Source: a virus
Strand: one strand, 5' to 3'
DNA length: 54,689 bases
Virus record (IMG/VR): IMGVR_UViG_3300008113_000294
Span: 1 to 54,689 of that record
Shown here piece after piece: positions 1-6,683 of the stretch. The notes below the pieces were generated by a model. The model was not told where the DNA came from, made no database searches, and saw nothing but the letters and a program-made list of their open reading frames with translations. Position 1 is the first letter of the stretch. Each line of letters starts with the position of its first letter. Position numbers and translations under genes: made by a program.

Positions 1-696
1 GCGATCAGCGTGCGCTTTAACGTCACAAACCCGCGCACCGCTTCTTTCCTGAATGATTATAAGTTTAATAAGATCAGGGAAATCAGCTTAGACGTTCAAG
101 AAACCATACGGCAAATTGCCGCCGATGGCATCCTTTCAGGTTCCAACCCCATTGAGACGGCCAGAAATATCCGGTCAAGCATTGGCTTAACGGAATCACA
201 AGAGCGAGCCGTGCGGAACTATAGGCGCTCTTTAGAGCAGCTGGACACCGATGCCCTTGTAAGGCGGTTACGCGATAAGCGATACGACCCCACCGTTGCG
301 CGGGCAATCAAAGAGGGGAAAAAGTTAACGCAAGAACGCATCGATGCTATGGTGCAGCGCTATCGGGAAAAGTACCTAAAATACCGCGCCGAGGTCATAG
401 CAAAAACGGAAAGCATCCGCGCCATTCAGGCCGGGCAGCAGCTCATATGGCAGCAAATGGTTGATGAAGGCGATGTTTCAGAAAAGAAAATCAGGCGCAA
501 GTGGATAACCTCAGGCGATTTAAAGGTGCGCAATTCTCACTTTCAAATTCCCTTAATTAACAAAGACGGCGTTGCTCTTAACGAGCCTTTTAAGTCCCCG
601 CTAGGCGATATAATGTTCCCCGGCGATCCGTCTGCTAGGGCTGCAAATACAATTAACTGTAGATGCACAATTGTCACACGTTTAGAAACCGAATAA
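1..696 (+). CDS. Phage head morphogenesis protein (Mu F / SPP1 gp7-like), 5'-truncated
   Basis: This is the C-terminal 231 residues of a minor head protein; the frame is open to base 1, so the N-terminus lies outside the window. It shows the family signature: a helical segment with AEVIAKTESIRAIQAGQ, then RRKWITSGDLKVRNSH, and the closing Cys motif ANTINCRCTIVTR. In Mu F and SPP1 gp7 relatives this protein joins the portal and helps start capsid assembly. The portal gene is cut off at the other end of the window, which fits the usual portal-then-morphogenesis order on a circular map. The GTG at base 10 is only the first possible start and is probably internal. Confidence 0.85.
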   Translation, partial: AISVRFNVTNPRTASFLNDYKFNKIREISLDVQETIRQIAADGILSGSNPIETARNIRSSIGLTESQERAVRNYRRSLEQLDTDALVRRLRDKRYDPTVARAIKEGKKLTQERIDAMVQRYREKYLKYRAEVIAKTESIRAIQAGQQLIWQQMVDEGDVSEKKIRRKWITSGDLKVRNSHFQIPLINKDGVALNEPFKSPLGDIMFPGDPSARAANTINCRCTIVTRLETE

Positions 697-699
697 AAA

Positions 700-741
700 G
701 TTAAACTTAGTGTTTGACAGTGTTAAAAATTGGTGTAGGTT
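700..741 (+). promoter_or_regulatory. Candidate promoter with overlapping inverted-repeat operator
   Basis: TTGACA at 714-719, a 16-base gap and TAGGTT at 736-741 resemble a sigma70-type promoter reading into the small-gene cluster. The inverted repeat GTTAAAC-N5-GTTTGAC (700-718) overlaps the -35 box, so a repressor bound there would block it. Similar repeats occur at 6624 and 41210. Consensus matching only. Confidence 0.45.
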
Positions 742-801
742 GCTCATATCAACAGCGGGCAACCGCACCGCGCCTCAGGTTTTCGGGGCTGGATTAAGAC
801 A

Positions 802-975
802 ATGAAAATAGTACTCAGCTTTACAAGAGTTTTTACTCGCGGCAATCTTTGTGGATTAGAGCATTTAAGCAAGCTAAATTTTGAATCAGAAGAGCGTGCA
901 ATCGATTGGCTTGAGCGTGTTTCAAAAAATTGCTGTGATTATAAGATCAAATCTTGGAATATTTCAAATGCCTAA
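802..975 (+). CDS. Small hypothetical protein, 57 aa
   Basis: The frame opens at ATG 802 about 60 bases after the promoter and ends at 975, overlapping the next ATG (968) by 8 bases, which suggests translational coupling. The protein is soluble (MKIVLSFTRVFTRGNL start, two short helices, Cys pair near residue 44). No family is recognised. It is the first gene of the cluster, and its coupling to a DNA-binding-like protein is the only functional hint. Confidence 0.5.
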   Translation: MKIVLSFTRVFTRGNLCGLEHLSKLNFESEERAIDWLERVSKNCCDYKIKSWNISNA

Positions 976-1216
976 CCACCCAAACAGAGGCCGCCGCACA
1001 GCGGCCTCAAACCCCTTGCCCTTTGAAATTGAAGCATCAAGGATGCGTGTTGGTCTTAAAATGGCCGAGGCTGCTGCCCTTGTTTACGCGAGCGGCTTGG
1101 CCTGGGAGTATTGGGAGAGCGGAAAAGCAAGAATGCACCCGGCTTTTTGGGAGCTTTGGCTTTTAAAATCGGCAAACTTAAAGCCGCAACCGTCAATCAT
1201 GGATAGGATTAAATAA
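968..1216 (+). CDS. Small HTH-like (XRE-type) protein, 82 aa
   Basis: Residues about 20-70 read as a compact helix-turn-helix: RMRVGLKMAEAAALVY, then LAWEYWESGKARMHPAFWEL. The 'W..WE.G...M....WEL' pattern is typical of small phage XRE-like regulators, whose recognition helix precedes a W-x-x-W-E-x-G turn. ATG 968 is preferred over the upstream ATG 881 because it couples to the previous stop and gives a complete domain. It may regulate this operon. No partner or operator is proven. Confidence 0.55.
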   Translation: MPNHPNRGRRTAASNPLPFEIEASRMRVGLKMAEAAALVYASGLAWEYWESGKARMHPAFWELWLLKSANLKPQPSIMDRIK

Positions 1217-1217
1217 C

Positions 1218-1643
1218 ATGAGCACAATATTCCCTGAATACTTTGAAAAAATCGATCAGCAAAGAAAGATACACGAAGAATGGATTAAAAATTCAGGAGC
1301 TGAATCAGATTTAAGAGAGCAAACGCTCAATAATTGGCTTCAAAGATACGCGATAAGGTCAACGGTTCATCTTTATGCGCTTTGGCTCATAGGATATAAA
1401 GCTAAGGGCGGCAAGCCAACACACTATTATGATCGCTGCATGAATGACGACAATCTTTATGTTTTAACTTTAAGCCCCGTAACTCCATTGCCGCCTGGCT
1501 TTGGCGCTTCCTCTATAGGGCTTTTAGTTCCCGTTCAACATTCCCTGCCTGGCCGCGAGGTCAAAAGAACAGACCACAACAACATTTACTTTTTTGATAC
1601 GTTCGAGCGCCCCGGCTGGGTCCCTGTTTTTTCCAATACATAA
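1218..1643 (+). CDS. Hypothetical protein, 141 aa
   Basis: The ATG lies 1 base after the previous stop with an AGGA motif upstream, so it belongs to the same operon. The N-terminal half is helical and charged with several Trp; the C-terminal half is Pro/Gly rich (LSPVTPLPPGFGASS) and ends in a segment with FFDTFERPGW. There is no signal peptide or membrane segment, and I recognise no family. Confidence 0.6.
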   Translation: MSTIFPEYFEKIDQQRKIHEEWIKNSGAESDLREQTLNNWLQRYAIRSTVHLYALWLIGYKAKGGKPTHYYDRCMNDDNLYVLTLSPVTPLPPGFGASSIGLLVPVQHSLPGREVKRTDHNNIYFFDTFERPGWVPVFSNT

Positions 1644-1655
1644 AGAGCTAATCCA

Positions 1656-1877
1656 ATGAAAAAAGCTGTAACCATAAAATATAATAACCGCGATGCTGAA
1701 ACCGTTAAGGCTATGCGCACCATATGCAAGGACTTTGCCGGGGCTAAGCTACAAGCAACGCCGTTAAAGGAATCTGGCCGCTTTGATGTTTATGTGTACT
1801 TAGATGCGCCAGATATCCCTTTTGGATTAAAGGCGCGTGCTGCTCTTGTTTCCGCTTTAAAGCCATATGCTGATTAA
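1656..1877 (+). CDS. Hypothetical protein, 73 aa
   Basis: A short basic alpha/beta protein (MKKAVTIKYNNRDAET; later FDVYVYLDAPDIPFG), consistent with a small ferredoxin-like fold. The gap to the upstream gene is 12 bases. Function unknown. Coding is supported by operon spacing and by the continuous frame with no competing ORF. Confidence 0.55.
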   Translation: MKKAVTIKYNNRDAETVKAMRTICKDFAGAKLQATPLKESGRFDVYVYLDAPDIPFGLKARAALVSALKPYAD

Positions 1878-1902
1878 TTAAAAAAAGAAAGATTGTGTAA
1901 AA

Positions 1903-2010
1903 ATGAAAAATCAAAAGCCACCAAATAAGATTTATAGCGCCTTGCTTAATGCAATTGCTTTTGCGTTGGTCTTTTATGGCGCAGCCTATGTGCTGTTTAG
2001 AGCCTTTTAA
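1903..2010 (+). CDS. Tiny single-span membrane protein, 35 aa
   Basis: It opens at ATG 1903 and encodes a basic N-terminus (MKNQKPPNKIYS) followed by one hydrophobic helix at residues about 13-33 (LLNAIAFALVFYGAAYVLF), predicting an inner-membrane peptide. It fills what would otherwise be a gap in a tightly packed operon. The role is unknown; small membrane peptides in such clusters often act on host functions, but nothing here shows that. Confidence 0.45.
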   Translation: MKNQKPPNKIYSALLNAIAFALVFYGAAYVLFRAF

Positions 2011-2024
2011 AAGAGGGAAAACTT

Positions 2025-2192
2025 ATGAGTAGAGTTGAATTTGAGGTGATATTCTTTTCGCTTTTAACACTTGCCGATGCGTTTGTAGCTGGCTGCATGT
2101 TTAAGGACGGGGAGAATATACACGCGGTTGTTTTGCTTGGAGCAAGCATCATAACAATGTTAACGGCACTTAGTGAGGCAAGAAAGCTATGA
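2025..2192 (+). CDS. Small two-span membrane protein, 55 aa
   Basis: ATG 2025 has an AGAGGGA Shine-Dalgarno 9 bases upstream. Two hydrophobic segments (about 8-25 and 33-48) flank a short polar loop containing KDGENIH. The stop codon overlaps the next ATG (ATGA at 2189-2192). Function unknown. Confidence 0.5.
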   Translation: MSRVEFEVIFFSLLTLADAFVAGCMFKDGENIHAVVLLGASIITMLTALSEARKL

Positions 2193-2560
2193 TGGGAACC
2201 CTTCCCCGCGACCAATGCCGGAATTGCTTTGGTGCTTTGCCCGATTGTTGGTGTAGGACACAAAGAAGAGAAAGAAAAACAATGAATCAAGAACCTGAAG
2301 CTACATTCCTTGCACCTGATTGGCCGCTGATCGAAACCGCGCCAAAAGATGGGACGAAAATATGCGTGTTTGAGTATGCAGAGCCGTCACCTTGGTGCAA
2401 GCATCGCTACCCTAACGGCATCCCGACTTGCGATGTTGTTTGGTGGGATCCTAGCTGCAGCCCCCCATCTTGGACGGACGGCAGCCAAAGTGAGCCTTAT
2501 AGAAACCCTACTCACTGGATGCCTCTGCCAGCAGCAACAAACGCAGCGGATGGAGAGTGA
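2189..2560 (+). CDS. DUF551-like protein with N-terminal Cys cluster, 123 aa
   Basis: The central and C-terminal part carries the DUF551 pattern common in phages: APKDGTKICVF, a Trp-rich VVWWDP strand, and the ending PTHWMPLPAA. The first 30 residues hold four Cys (CRNC...CWC), possibly a zinc knuckle. The 2189 start gives an ATGA overlap with the gene before; ATG 2282, with a purine-rich site upstream, would remove the Cys cluster. DUF551 proteins have no established activity. Confidence 0.65.
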   Translation: MMGTLPRDQCRNCFGALPDCWCRTQRRERKTMNQEPEATFLAPDWPLIETAPKDGTKICVFEYAEPSPWCKHRYPNGIPTCDVVWWDPSCSPPSWTDGSQSEPYRNPTHWMPLPAATNAADGE

Positions 2561-2563
2561 GTT

Positions 2564-2905
2564 ATGATCAAAAACCTTAAACCGTTTTGTCTTGTTAAAA
2601 AAGACGCGCTAGCCGTAATCCTGCGCAATTTAAAGATACCGTTATCGAGCGGCGACACGCAAGGCATGGAGTTTGTACTATATGAAAGCTGTGTAAGTGA
2701 ACTTAAAAAAGCTCTCTCCCAAGACCTCAGCAGCATGCGCCTAATAAGCCGATATGAATACGCCATTGGCGAGCAGGAATGCTTAGAAAAAAGCGCCAAG
2801 GAGATCAATATCTACAAGGCAACAATTGAGATTTACAAAGACATATGCCGATCGGTGGGCATAGCAATTCCACCAGACGCCGCTTTTGAAACTGAGGAGA
2901 AATAG
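2564..2905 (+). CDS. Hypothetical protein, 113 aa
   Basis: The start follows the previous stop by 3 bases, with GGAGAG upstream. The protein is mostly helical and charged from residue 45 on (LKKALSQDLSSMRLISRYEY, then EKSAKEINIYKATIEIYKD), consistent with a short coiled coil. No family recognised. Confidence 0.55.
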   Translation: MIKNLKPFCLVKKDALAVILRNLKIPLSSGDTQGMEFVLYESCVSELKKALSQDLSSMRLISRYEYAIGEQECLEKSAKEINIYKATIEIYKDICRSVGIAIPPDAAFETEEK

Positions 2906-2906
2906 C

Positions 2907-3146
2907 ATGTCGCCTGATCATTTGAATAATTGCATTCTTAACTTGGAATACGCTTTTAAGGGGCTTTCAGAGCCAGTGCAATATGGTGCTGAATTGTGCG
3001 ATCCCCGTGAATTGCAATGCCGTGTAAAAATACTGCGTGAAGATGCGCAGAGCGCCAAGCTTTATATTAACGCCGCTCTTGAACTGCTAAAGAAGCACGA
3101 AAAGAAAATATGCGCTGAGATTTTAGCGAAAAAAAAGGGTGAGTGA
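2907..3146 (+). CDS. Hypothetical protein, 79 aa
   Basis: ATG 2907 follows GAGGAG by a normal distance, so it is preferred over the in-frame upstream start. It encodes a helical protein (MSPDHLNNCILNLEYAFKGL) ending in a Lys-rich tail (KKHEKKICAEILAKKKGE). Function unknown. Confidence 0.55.
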   Translation: MSPDHLNNCILNLEYAFKGLSEPVQYGAELCDPRELQCRVKILREDAQSAKLYINAALELLKKHEKKICAEILAKKKGE

Positions 3147-3147
3147 G

Positions 3148-3354
3148 ATGGCCGGATTAGGCAAAAAACAAAAAGAATGGTTAGAACGTTTCAGTAAATA
3201 TAAAACTGAGTGGGTTAACTTTAGGCCGCGCCGGGGCATGAAGCCTTGGCGTGTAATGGAAGGATTAATTTCACGCGGACTCATTGAGATTCGCCAGCAT
3301 CCAGACCCGCTATATAAAGACATTCTGCAATTAAAAGTGTTGAAAGGCGCATAA
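3148..3354 (+). CDS. Hypothetical basic protein, 68 aa, possible winged-helix
   Basis: The start sits 1 base after the previous stop. The strongly basic N-terminal half (MAGLGKKQKEWLERFSKYKT, then NFRPRRGMKPWRVME) precedes a pattern 'LISRGLIEIRQHPD' that resembles the recognition helix and wing of small winged-helix proteins. This could be a DNA-binding protein, but the match is weak. Confidence 0.5.
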   Translation: MAGLGKKQKEWLERFSKYKTEWVNFRPRRGMKPWRVMEGLISRGLIEIRQHPDPLYKDILQLKVLKGA

Positions 3355-3357
3355 ATC

Positions 3358-3564
3358 GTGAGCCAAGCAGTAAATTACAAATTTAAGCCGCTAGATGCAG
3401 TGCAGATAGTCGCTTACGGGTTAGATTACAGGGGGCGCGTGCAAGAATGCATTACGTCTGCTAGCGGCACATCCTATTGCGTTGAGTACGCGGCGGACGG
3501 AAAAATAGAACAGCGCAGATTTTATGAAGATGAATTGGAGACCCCGCAATATGTACCCTATTAA
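3358..3564 (+). CDS. Hypothetical SH3/KOW-like small protein, 68 aa, GTG start
   Basis: The predicted fold is all beta: FKPLDAVQIVAYGLDYRG, then GTSYCVEYAADGK, then RRFYEDELE. This pattern, a regulated strand set ending in 'f.e.ELe', recurs in many small phage proteins of unknown function. GTG 3358 is the only start that avoids overlap with the preceding gene. Confidence 0.55.
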   Translation: MSQAVNYKFKPLDAVQIVAYGLDYRGRVQECITSASGTSYCVEYAADGKIEQRRFYEDELETPQYVPY

Positions 3565-3985
3565 CACTATCCTAACCTTCACGAGCCTGACCCACGCCTC
3601 TGCTGCTGCGGATTTGTTTGGCAAGAAATCCATTCAAACGTGGGCGCAAGTATCGGGTGATAACGAGCACAGATGGCGCAATGGATTTTTCACAGAAGAT
3701 GTTTTTTGTATGCCAATTGAAAAATGGCGCATCATCCTCGACACGCCGGAGAAGGTAAGGTGGTTCGAGCCGCAGGCGCTGGATAAAATAGAGGCATTTG
3801 TGTGGAGCAATGACGCATTGATATGCGTATCAGGGATTTTTATACGGGGTGCGCCAGAACAAGATCATTTTGATTTAGTTAGCGGCGGTAAATTTTTTAC
3901 TAGCAAAAGGCTGCATCGAATAACCGAGCGCGATGATAAACCTTTTCCGAAGCCGCAGGATTTTAAATATGGGGGCGAGGCATGA
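3551..3985 (+). CDS. Hypothetical protein with HTH-like N-terminus, 144 aa
   Basis: Residues about 8-50 (LTHASAAADLFGKKSIQTWA, then HRWRNGFF) resemble a phage XRE-like domain in which a bulky 'W' helix follows the turn. The remainder (FEPQALDKIEAFVWSNDALI) has no recognised match. ATG 3551 is chosen because GGAG precedes it; an in-frame ATG at 3524 would overlap the previous gene more. It could be a second regulator of this cluster. Confidence 0.5.
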   Translation: MYPINTILTFTSLTHASAAADLFGKKSIQTWAQVSGDNEHRWRNGFFTEDVFCMPIEKWRIILDTPEKVRWFEPQALDKIEAFVWSNDALICVSGIFIRGAPEQDHFDLVSGGKFFTSKRLHRITERDDKPFPKPQDFKYGGEA

Positions 3986-4143
3986 GACGAGACTTCCCCG
4001 AACATGAAGGCGATTATATATGCGTTATCATTGGCCTGATATGCTTAATGATTACTATTTCTGTTGTTGTTACGCAATTACGACTTGCGATAACTGGCGA
4101 GGAGTGTAAACAGGAGGTTAAACAGCCGGTGGAGGGCTTGTGA
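3982..4143 (+). CDS. Small single-span membrane protein, 53 aa
   Basis: The ATG overlaps the previous stop (ATGA). The N-terminus is charged, one transmembrane helix covers residues about 12-34 (YICVIIGLICLMITISVVV), and the tail is hydrophilic (ITGEECKQEVKQPVEGL). It is the third small membrane protein in this cluster. Function unknown. Confidence 0.5.
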   Translation: MRRDFPEHEGDYICVIIGLICLMITISVVVTQLRLAITGEECKQEVKQPVEGL

Positions 4144-4451
4144 TTGAATCTTTAAAGCCGGGCGATGTCTATCAAGAGATGCTGGCGCATTTTCTTATTG
4201 TCCTAGATGTAAATGAAAAATGCGTTTTATGTTACGAAAGTCACAGAACAAAACCCTTGATTGTTTCGCATAAAGGCTTTGAGAGGCATATAAAATATAA
4301 ACGTTTTAGCCACAACTTTCATACGCAAGAACATACCGATAAAATCAGAAGCGCGGTATATAATAGCTTACTGCCTTTCGCGGGAAATCAGCATAAAATC
4401 TTTAAAAGAAAAAGCGCACAGTTAGAGGCGCGGATCACTAAAAACAAATAA
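4140..4451 (+). CDS. Hypothetical protein, 103 aa, GTG start
   Basis: GTG 4140 overlaps the previous stop by 4 bases and has GGTGGAGGG upstream. The first half looks like beta strands (KPGDVYQEMLAHFLIVLDV, CVLCYES); the second half is very basic (FERHIKYKRFSHNFH, then KIFKRKSAQLEARITKNK), suggesting nucleic-acid contact. No family recognised. Confidence 0.55.
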   Translation: MIESLKPGDVYQEMLAHFLIVLDVNEKCVLCYESHRTKPLIVSHKGFERHIKYKRFSHNFHTQEHTDKIRSAVYNSLLPFAGNQHKIFKRKSAQLEARITKNK

Positions 4452-4465
4452 AAAATGGAGTTATT

Positions 4466-4891
4466 ATGGATGACAGAAAAAGACTTTCAATTTTTGAAAG
4501 CCTGATAAAATACTACGATACCTCTGCTCTGGGATCCGCGCTTAAGATGCCGATTGTTACCACAAAGCGCGATGCAATTCTCTCTGTTGCTAAACGCTGG
4601 CAAAATCAATATGCGAATAGCTATAAAGAAATGCCAGATAAAAAAGAAACTTACGAAAAATTAAAAGCTCTCAACCTTAAATCGTGCAGTGAAAAAGACG
4701 TTGCCGAAATAATCGGTAATGATAGCTGGTGCAAGTTAACTTGTGATCAGTGCAAAAGATGCGTTGAATCCGTTGTAGAAGTTGGTGCGCCGCGAGAATA
4801 TGAATCTAGCACCGCAGAGCTTTGTATTGATTGCCTCGATATCGCTAGGGAAAAACTCAAAGCGGCAACAGGTGGGGGCTTTGGCTTATGA
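4466..4891 (+). CDS. Hypothetical protein with C-terminal zinc-ribbon-like motif, 141 aa
   Basis: Residues 1-85 are helical. Residues about 92-130 contain CDQCKRC and, after about 30 residues, LCIDCLD: two CxxC pairs spaced like a phage zinc ribbon that would bind one metal. Start ATG 4466 has a GGAG upstream. Its stop overlaps the next gene by 4 bases. A nucleic-acid-binding or adaptor role is plausible but unshown. Confidence 0.6.
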   Translation: MDDRKRLSIFESLIKYYDTSALGSALKMPIVTTKRDAILSVAKRWQNQYANSYKEMPDKKETYEKLKALNLKSCSEKDVAEIIGNDSWCKLTCDQCKRCVESVVEVGAPREYESSTAELCIDCLDIAREKLKAATGGGFGL

Positions 4892-5307
4892 GTGATACAG
4901 AGTTTGAATCCATCAATGATGCGTATGCGCGTATAGATGAAAATAAGGCTAACAATGAGAAAGACTATATCACCATTAAGCTGTGCCGCGATGATCTATC
5001 AGGGGTGCATTACGTTTACCTAAAATTCAGCACCGCCGCCAAGCATGAGCTTGATATACATTTAAAAAGCGATGATGAAACCTATGGCATTCATACAATT
5101 GAAGGGACTTTCTTATTTCGCAACAAAGAAGATTTTGACAGCTATGCGGCTGCGCACCCAGAAGCAAAGGGCTTTCACCCCAGCATCAAAGTATTGGCAT
5201 CGCCCCTCACCGAACGGCGGCCCTTGCCCGGCGCAATCTCACCGATGGGGATTTACGAAAACTACTATATGCCAGATGGCTATAAACGCTTAAAAGATAC
5301 CTTATGA
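4888..5307 (+). CDS. Hypothetical protein, 139 aa
   Basis: ATGA overlaps at both ends place it firmly in the operon. It is an acidic mixed alpha/beta protein: DYITIKLCRDDLSG, YVYLKFSTAAKHELDIHL, then FRNKEDFDSYAAAHPEAKGF. The last 35 residues are Pro-rich and ordered (MGIYENYYMPDGYKRL). I do not recognise the family. Confidence 0.55.
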   Translation: MSDTEFESINDAYARIDENKANNEKDYITIKLCRDDLSGVHYVYLKFSTAAKHELDIHLKSDDETYGIHTIEGTFLFRNKEDFDSYAAAHPEAKGFHPSIKVLASPLTERRPLPGAISPMGIYENYYMPDGYKRLKDTL

Positions 5308-5612
5308 CTATCGGTCAAACCCTCACAGGCCGCCTAGAAAAGGTTTCTGATTCTACATGGGTATTCACTGAGTCACAAGTGGTGAGCTGTCACCCCATTG
5401 CGCCGAGAAAGCGTGCCGCAAGGGGTATAACGGCTAAAATTATTGATTTAATTGACCATGCCCCTGGCGCGTACAATTCCCGCTTATTACTACAAGTCCT
5501 TCAAGGTCAAGGATACGATGTTGATCTTGCATCTGCTTCCTCTATAGTAAGCAGGCTGGTTAGGGAGGGTGTTTTATACCGGGTTAACAGCAGAATTTAT
5601 AGCAACAAATAA
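5304..5612 (+). CDS. Winged-helix DNA-binding protein, 102 aa
   Basis: Residues about 38-102 form a clear winged helix: ITAKIIDLIDHAPGAYNSRL, a second helix LLLQVLQGQGYDV, a recognition helix LASASSIVSRLVREG and a wing VLYRVNSRIYSNK. The N-terminal 35 residues are beta-like. It is probably a transcriptional regulator, perhaps acting on the intergenic repeat clusters downstream. The target is inferred only from proximity. Confidence 0.6.
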   Translation: MTIGQTLTGRLEKVSDSTWVFTESQVVSCHPIAPRKRAARGITAKIIDLIDHAPGAYNSRLLLQVLQGQGYDVDLASASSIVSRLVREGVLYRVNSRIYSNK

Positions 5613-5627
5613 AAAGGATGGAGCCTT

Positions 5628-5954
5628 ATGAAAGACGATCAACAATTTGACGGTTATGCGCATGTTTCTGAATCAGAGCAGGCAACCTACGAAAGTCACT
5701 GGAAGCGAAGCAAGCCTATTACGGCTGGCTTACTGTTTGGTGGGGATTCGTTAATAGGATTGCCGCTTGCTTGGTGGGGTGATTTAAAACCGAATCATGC
5801 TTGGCTCAACCGCCCATCTCTTTGGACGCCAACAACCCCGCCTAAAAAGGGGCAAGTTATCCCTCACAGGTCTTGGACAGAGCCTAACTGGTTTCAGCGC
5901 CGCATTTTAGGCCGCAAGCCTGAGTTAGTTGAAACTTTTTGGGAGGTTCAATAA
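5628..5954 (+). CDS. Hypothetical Trp/Pro-rich protein, 108 aa
   Basis: Start ATG 5628 follows AAGGATGGAG. The sequence is rich in Trp and Pro (SLWTPTTPPKKGQVIPHRSW, TEPNWFQRRIL) with no membrane span, suggesting an extended soluble protein. Its stop shares an A with the next start (TAATG). No family recognised. Confidence 0.55.
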   Translation: MKDDQQFDGYAHVSESEQATYESHWKRSKPITAGLLFGGDSLIGLPLAWWGDLKPNHAWLNRPSLWTPTTPPKKGQVIPHRSWTEPNWFQRRILGRKPELVETFWEVQ

Positions 5955-6157
5955 TGCAAACCGCCGCTTACTTGTGTAAACTTTATTTAGATCACATTAG
6001 AAAATGGCCGTACATGCGAAGGATTGCCCCAGGCACAAAGGCCACCATTTTTGGGCATGGTGAGTTTGAAATTGTCAAACAGCATGCTAATGGCGATTGC
6101 TTAATGAAAGACGCTAAGGGGCAGCAATTCTACAGCCGCCATATGGCTTACGTATGA
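5954..6157 (+). CDS. Hypothetical basic protein, 67 aa
   Basis: ATG 5954 overlaps the previous stop by one base and has a GGGAGG site at 5941, so it is preferred over the longer in-frame start. It has a short basic N-terminal helix (YLDHIRKWPYMRRIAPG) followed by small beta strands (ATIFGHGEFEIVKQ, then GQQFYSRHMAYV). Function unknown. Confidence 0.55.
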   Translation: MQTAAYLCKLYLDHIRKWPYMRRIAPGTKATIFGHGEFEIVKQHANGDCLMKDAKGQQFYSRHMAYV

Positions 6158-6507
6158 ATCAGCAAACAGTTATTTTTGACGGGCTTCACCCCAGTGCTGC
6201 TGGTGTTCAAGCTATAGCGAATCGCTTTGAGGCTCACATAAGAGCCATAATTGATAGCCTCCCCCAATTCCCCTTTGCCCTAGAAAAAATCCCAGAGGCG
6301 CGGCGCATGTTCTGGCTCTACGGCGCGGATAAAAAACTAACGTACATTGAGCGCGGGTTAACTGATCAAGAGGCAAAAGATAAAAATCCCCTACCAGATG
6401 AATCCCCCCTTGAAAAATGGCTAGATGAAATCCTGCACAAGCGCCCTGCCCTAGCGGAACCGCGTTGCATGATGATACTTTCTAGATTGTATGAGGAACC
6501 GCTATAA
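6154..6507 (+). CDS. Hypothetical protein, 117 aa
   Basis: The start overlaps the previous stop by 4 bases (ATGA). It is a helical soluble protein (FDGLHPSAAGVQAIANRFEA, then RRMFWLYGADKK) and is the last gene of the first small-gene block. The N-terminal pattern vaguely recalls SGNH block V but lacks the other blocks, so I do not assign hydrolase activity. Confidence 0.55.
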   Translation: MNQQTVIFDGLHPSAAGVQAIANRFEAHIRAIIDSLPQFPFALEKIPEARRMFWLYGADKKLTYIERGLTDQEAKDKNPLPDESPLEKWLDEILHKRPALAEPRCMMILSRLYEEPL

Positions 6508-6514
6508 AAGCGGC

Positions 6515-6642
6515 AAAGAGTCCTAAAAAGAGTCCTATAGGACGCTAGGACTGTTTGCAGGACTGTTGCAATATTGTTTCTATCGCGGCTGATTCGCGGT
6601 TTTCATGCGAGCCTTAAGACAGTGTTAAACAATATGTTTGAT
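6515..6642 (+). promoter_or_regulatory. Regulatory intergenic region with AGTCCTA half-site cluster and GTTAAAC operator
   Basis: This gap before the membrane/winged-helix gene holds five copies of a 7-base half-site: AGTCCTA at 6519 and 6531, then the inverted form TAGGACG (6538), TAGGACT (6546) and CAGGACT (6558). Further on are CCTTAAGAC (6612-6620) and the inverted repeat GTTAAAC-N5-GTTTGAT (6624-6642). The density suggests binding sites for one or two regulators. No confident -10/-35 pair is seen. Confidence 0.5.
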
Positions 6643-6683
6643 TGTGTCAACATCGTTTAACCAAAAACCTTAGGGAGAATACC

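Noticed and set aside
954-1166. Other-frame ORF overlapping the small HTH gene
   Set aside because: No ribosome site, and the competing frame carries the coherent HTH pattern coupled to the upstream stop.
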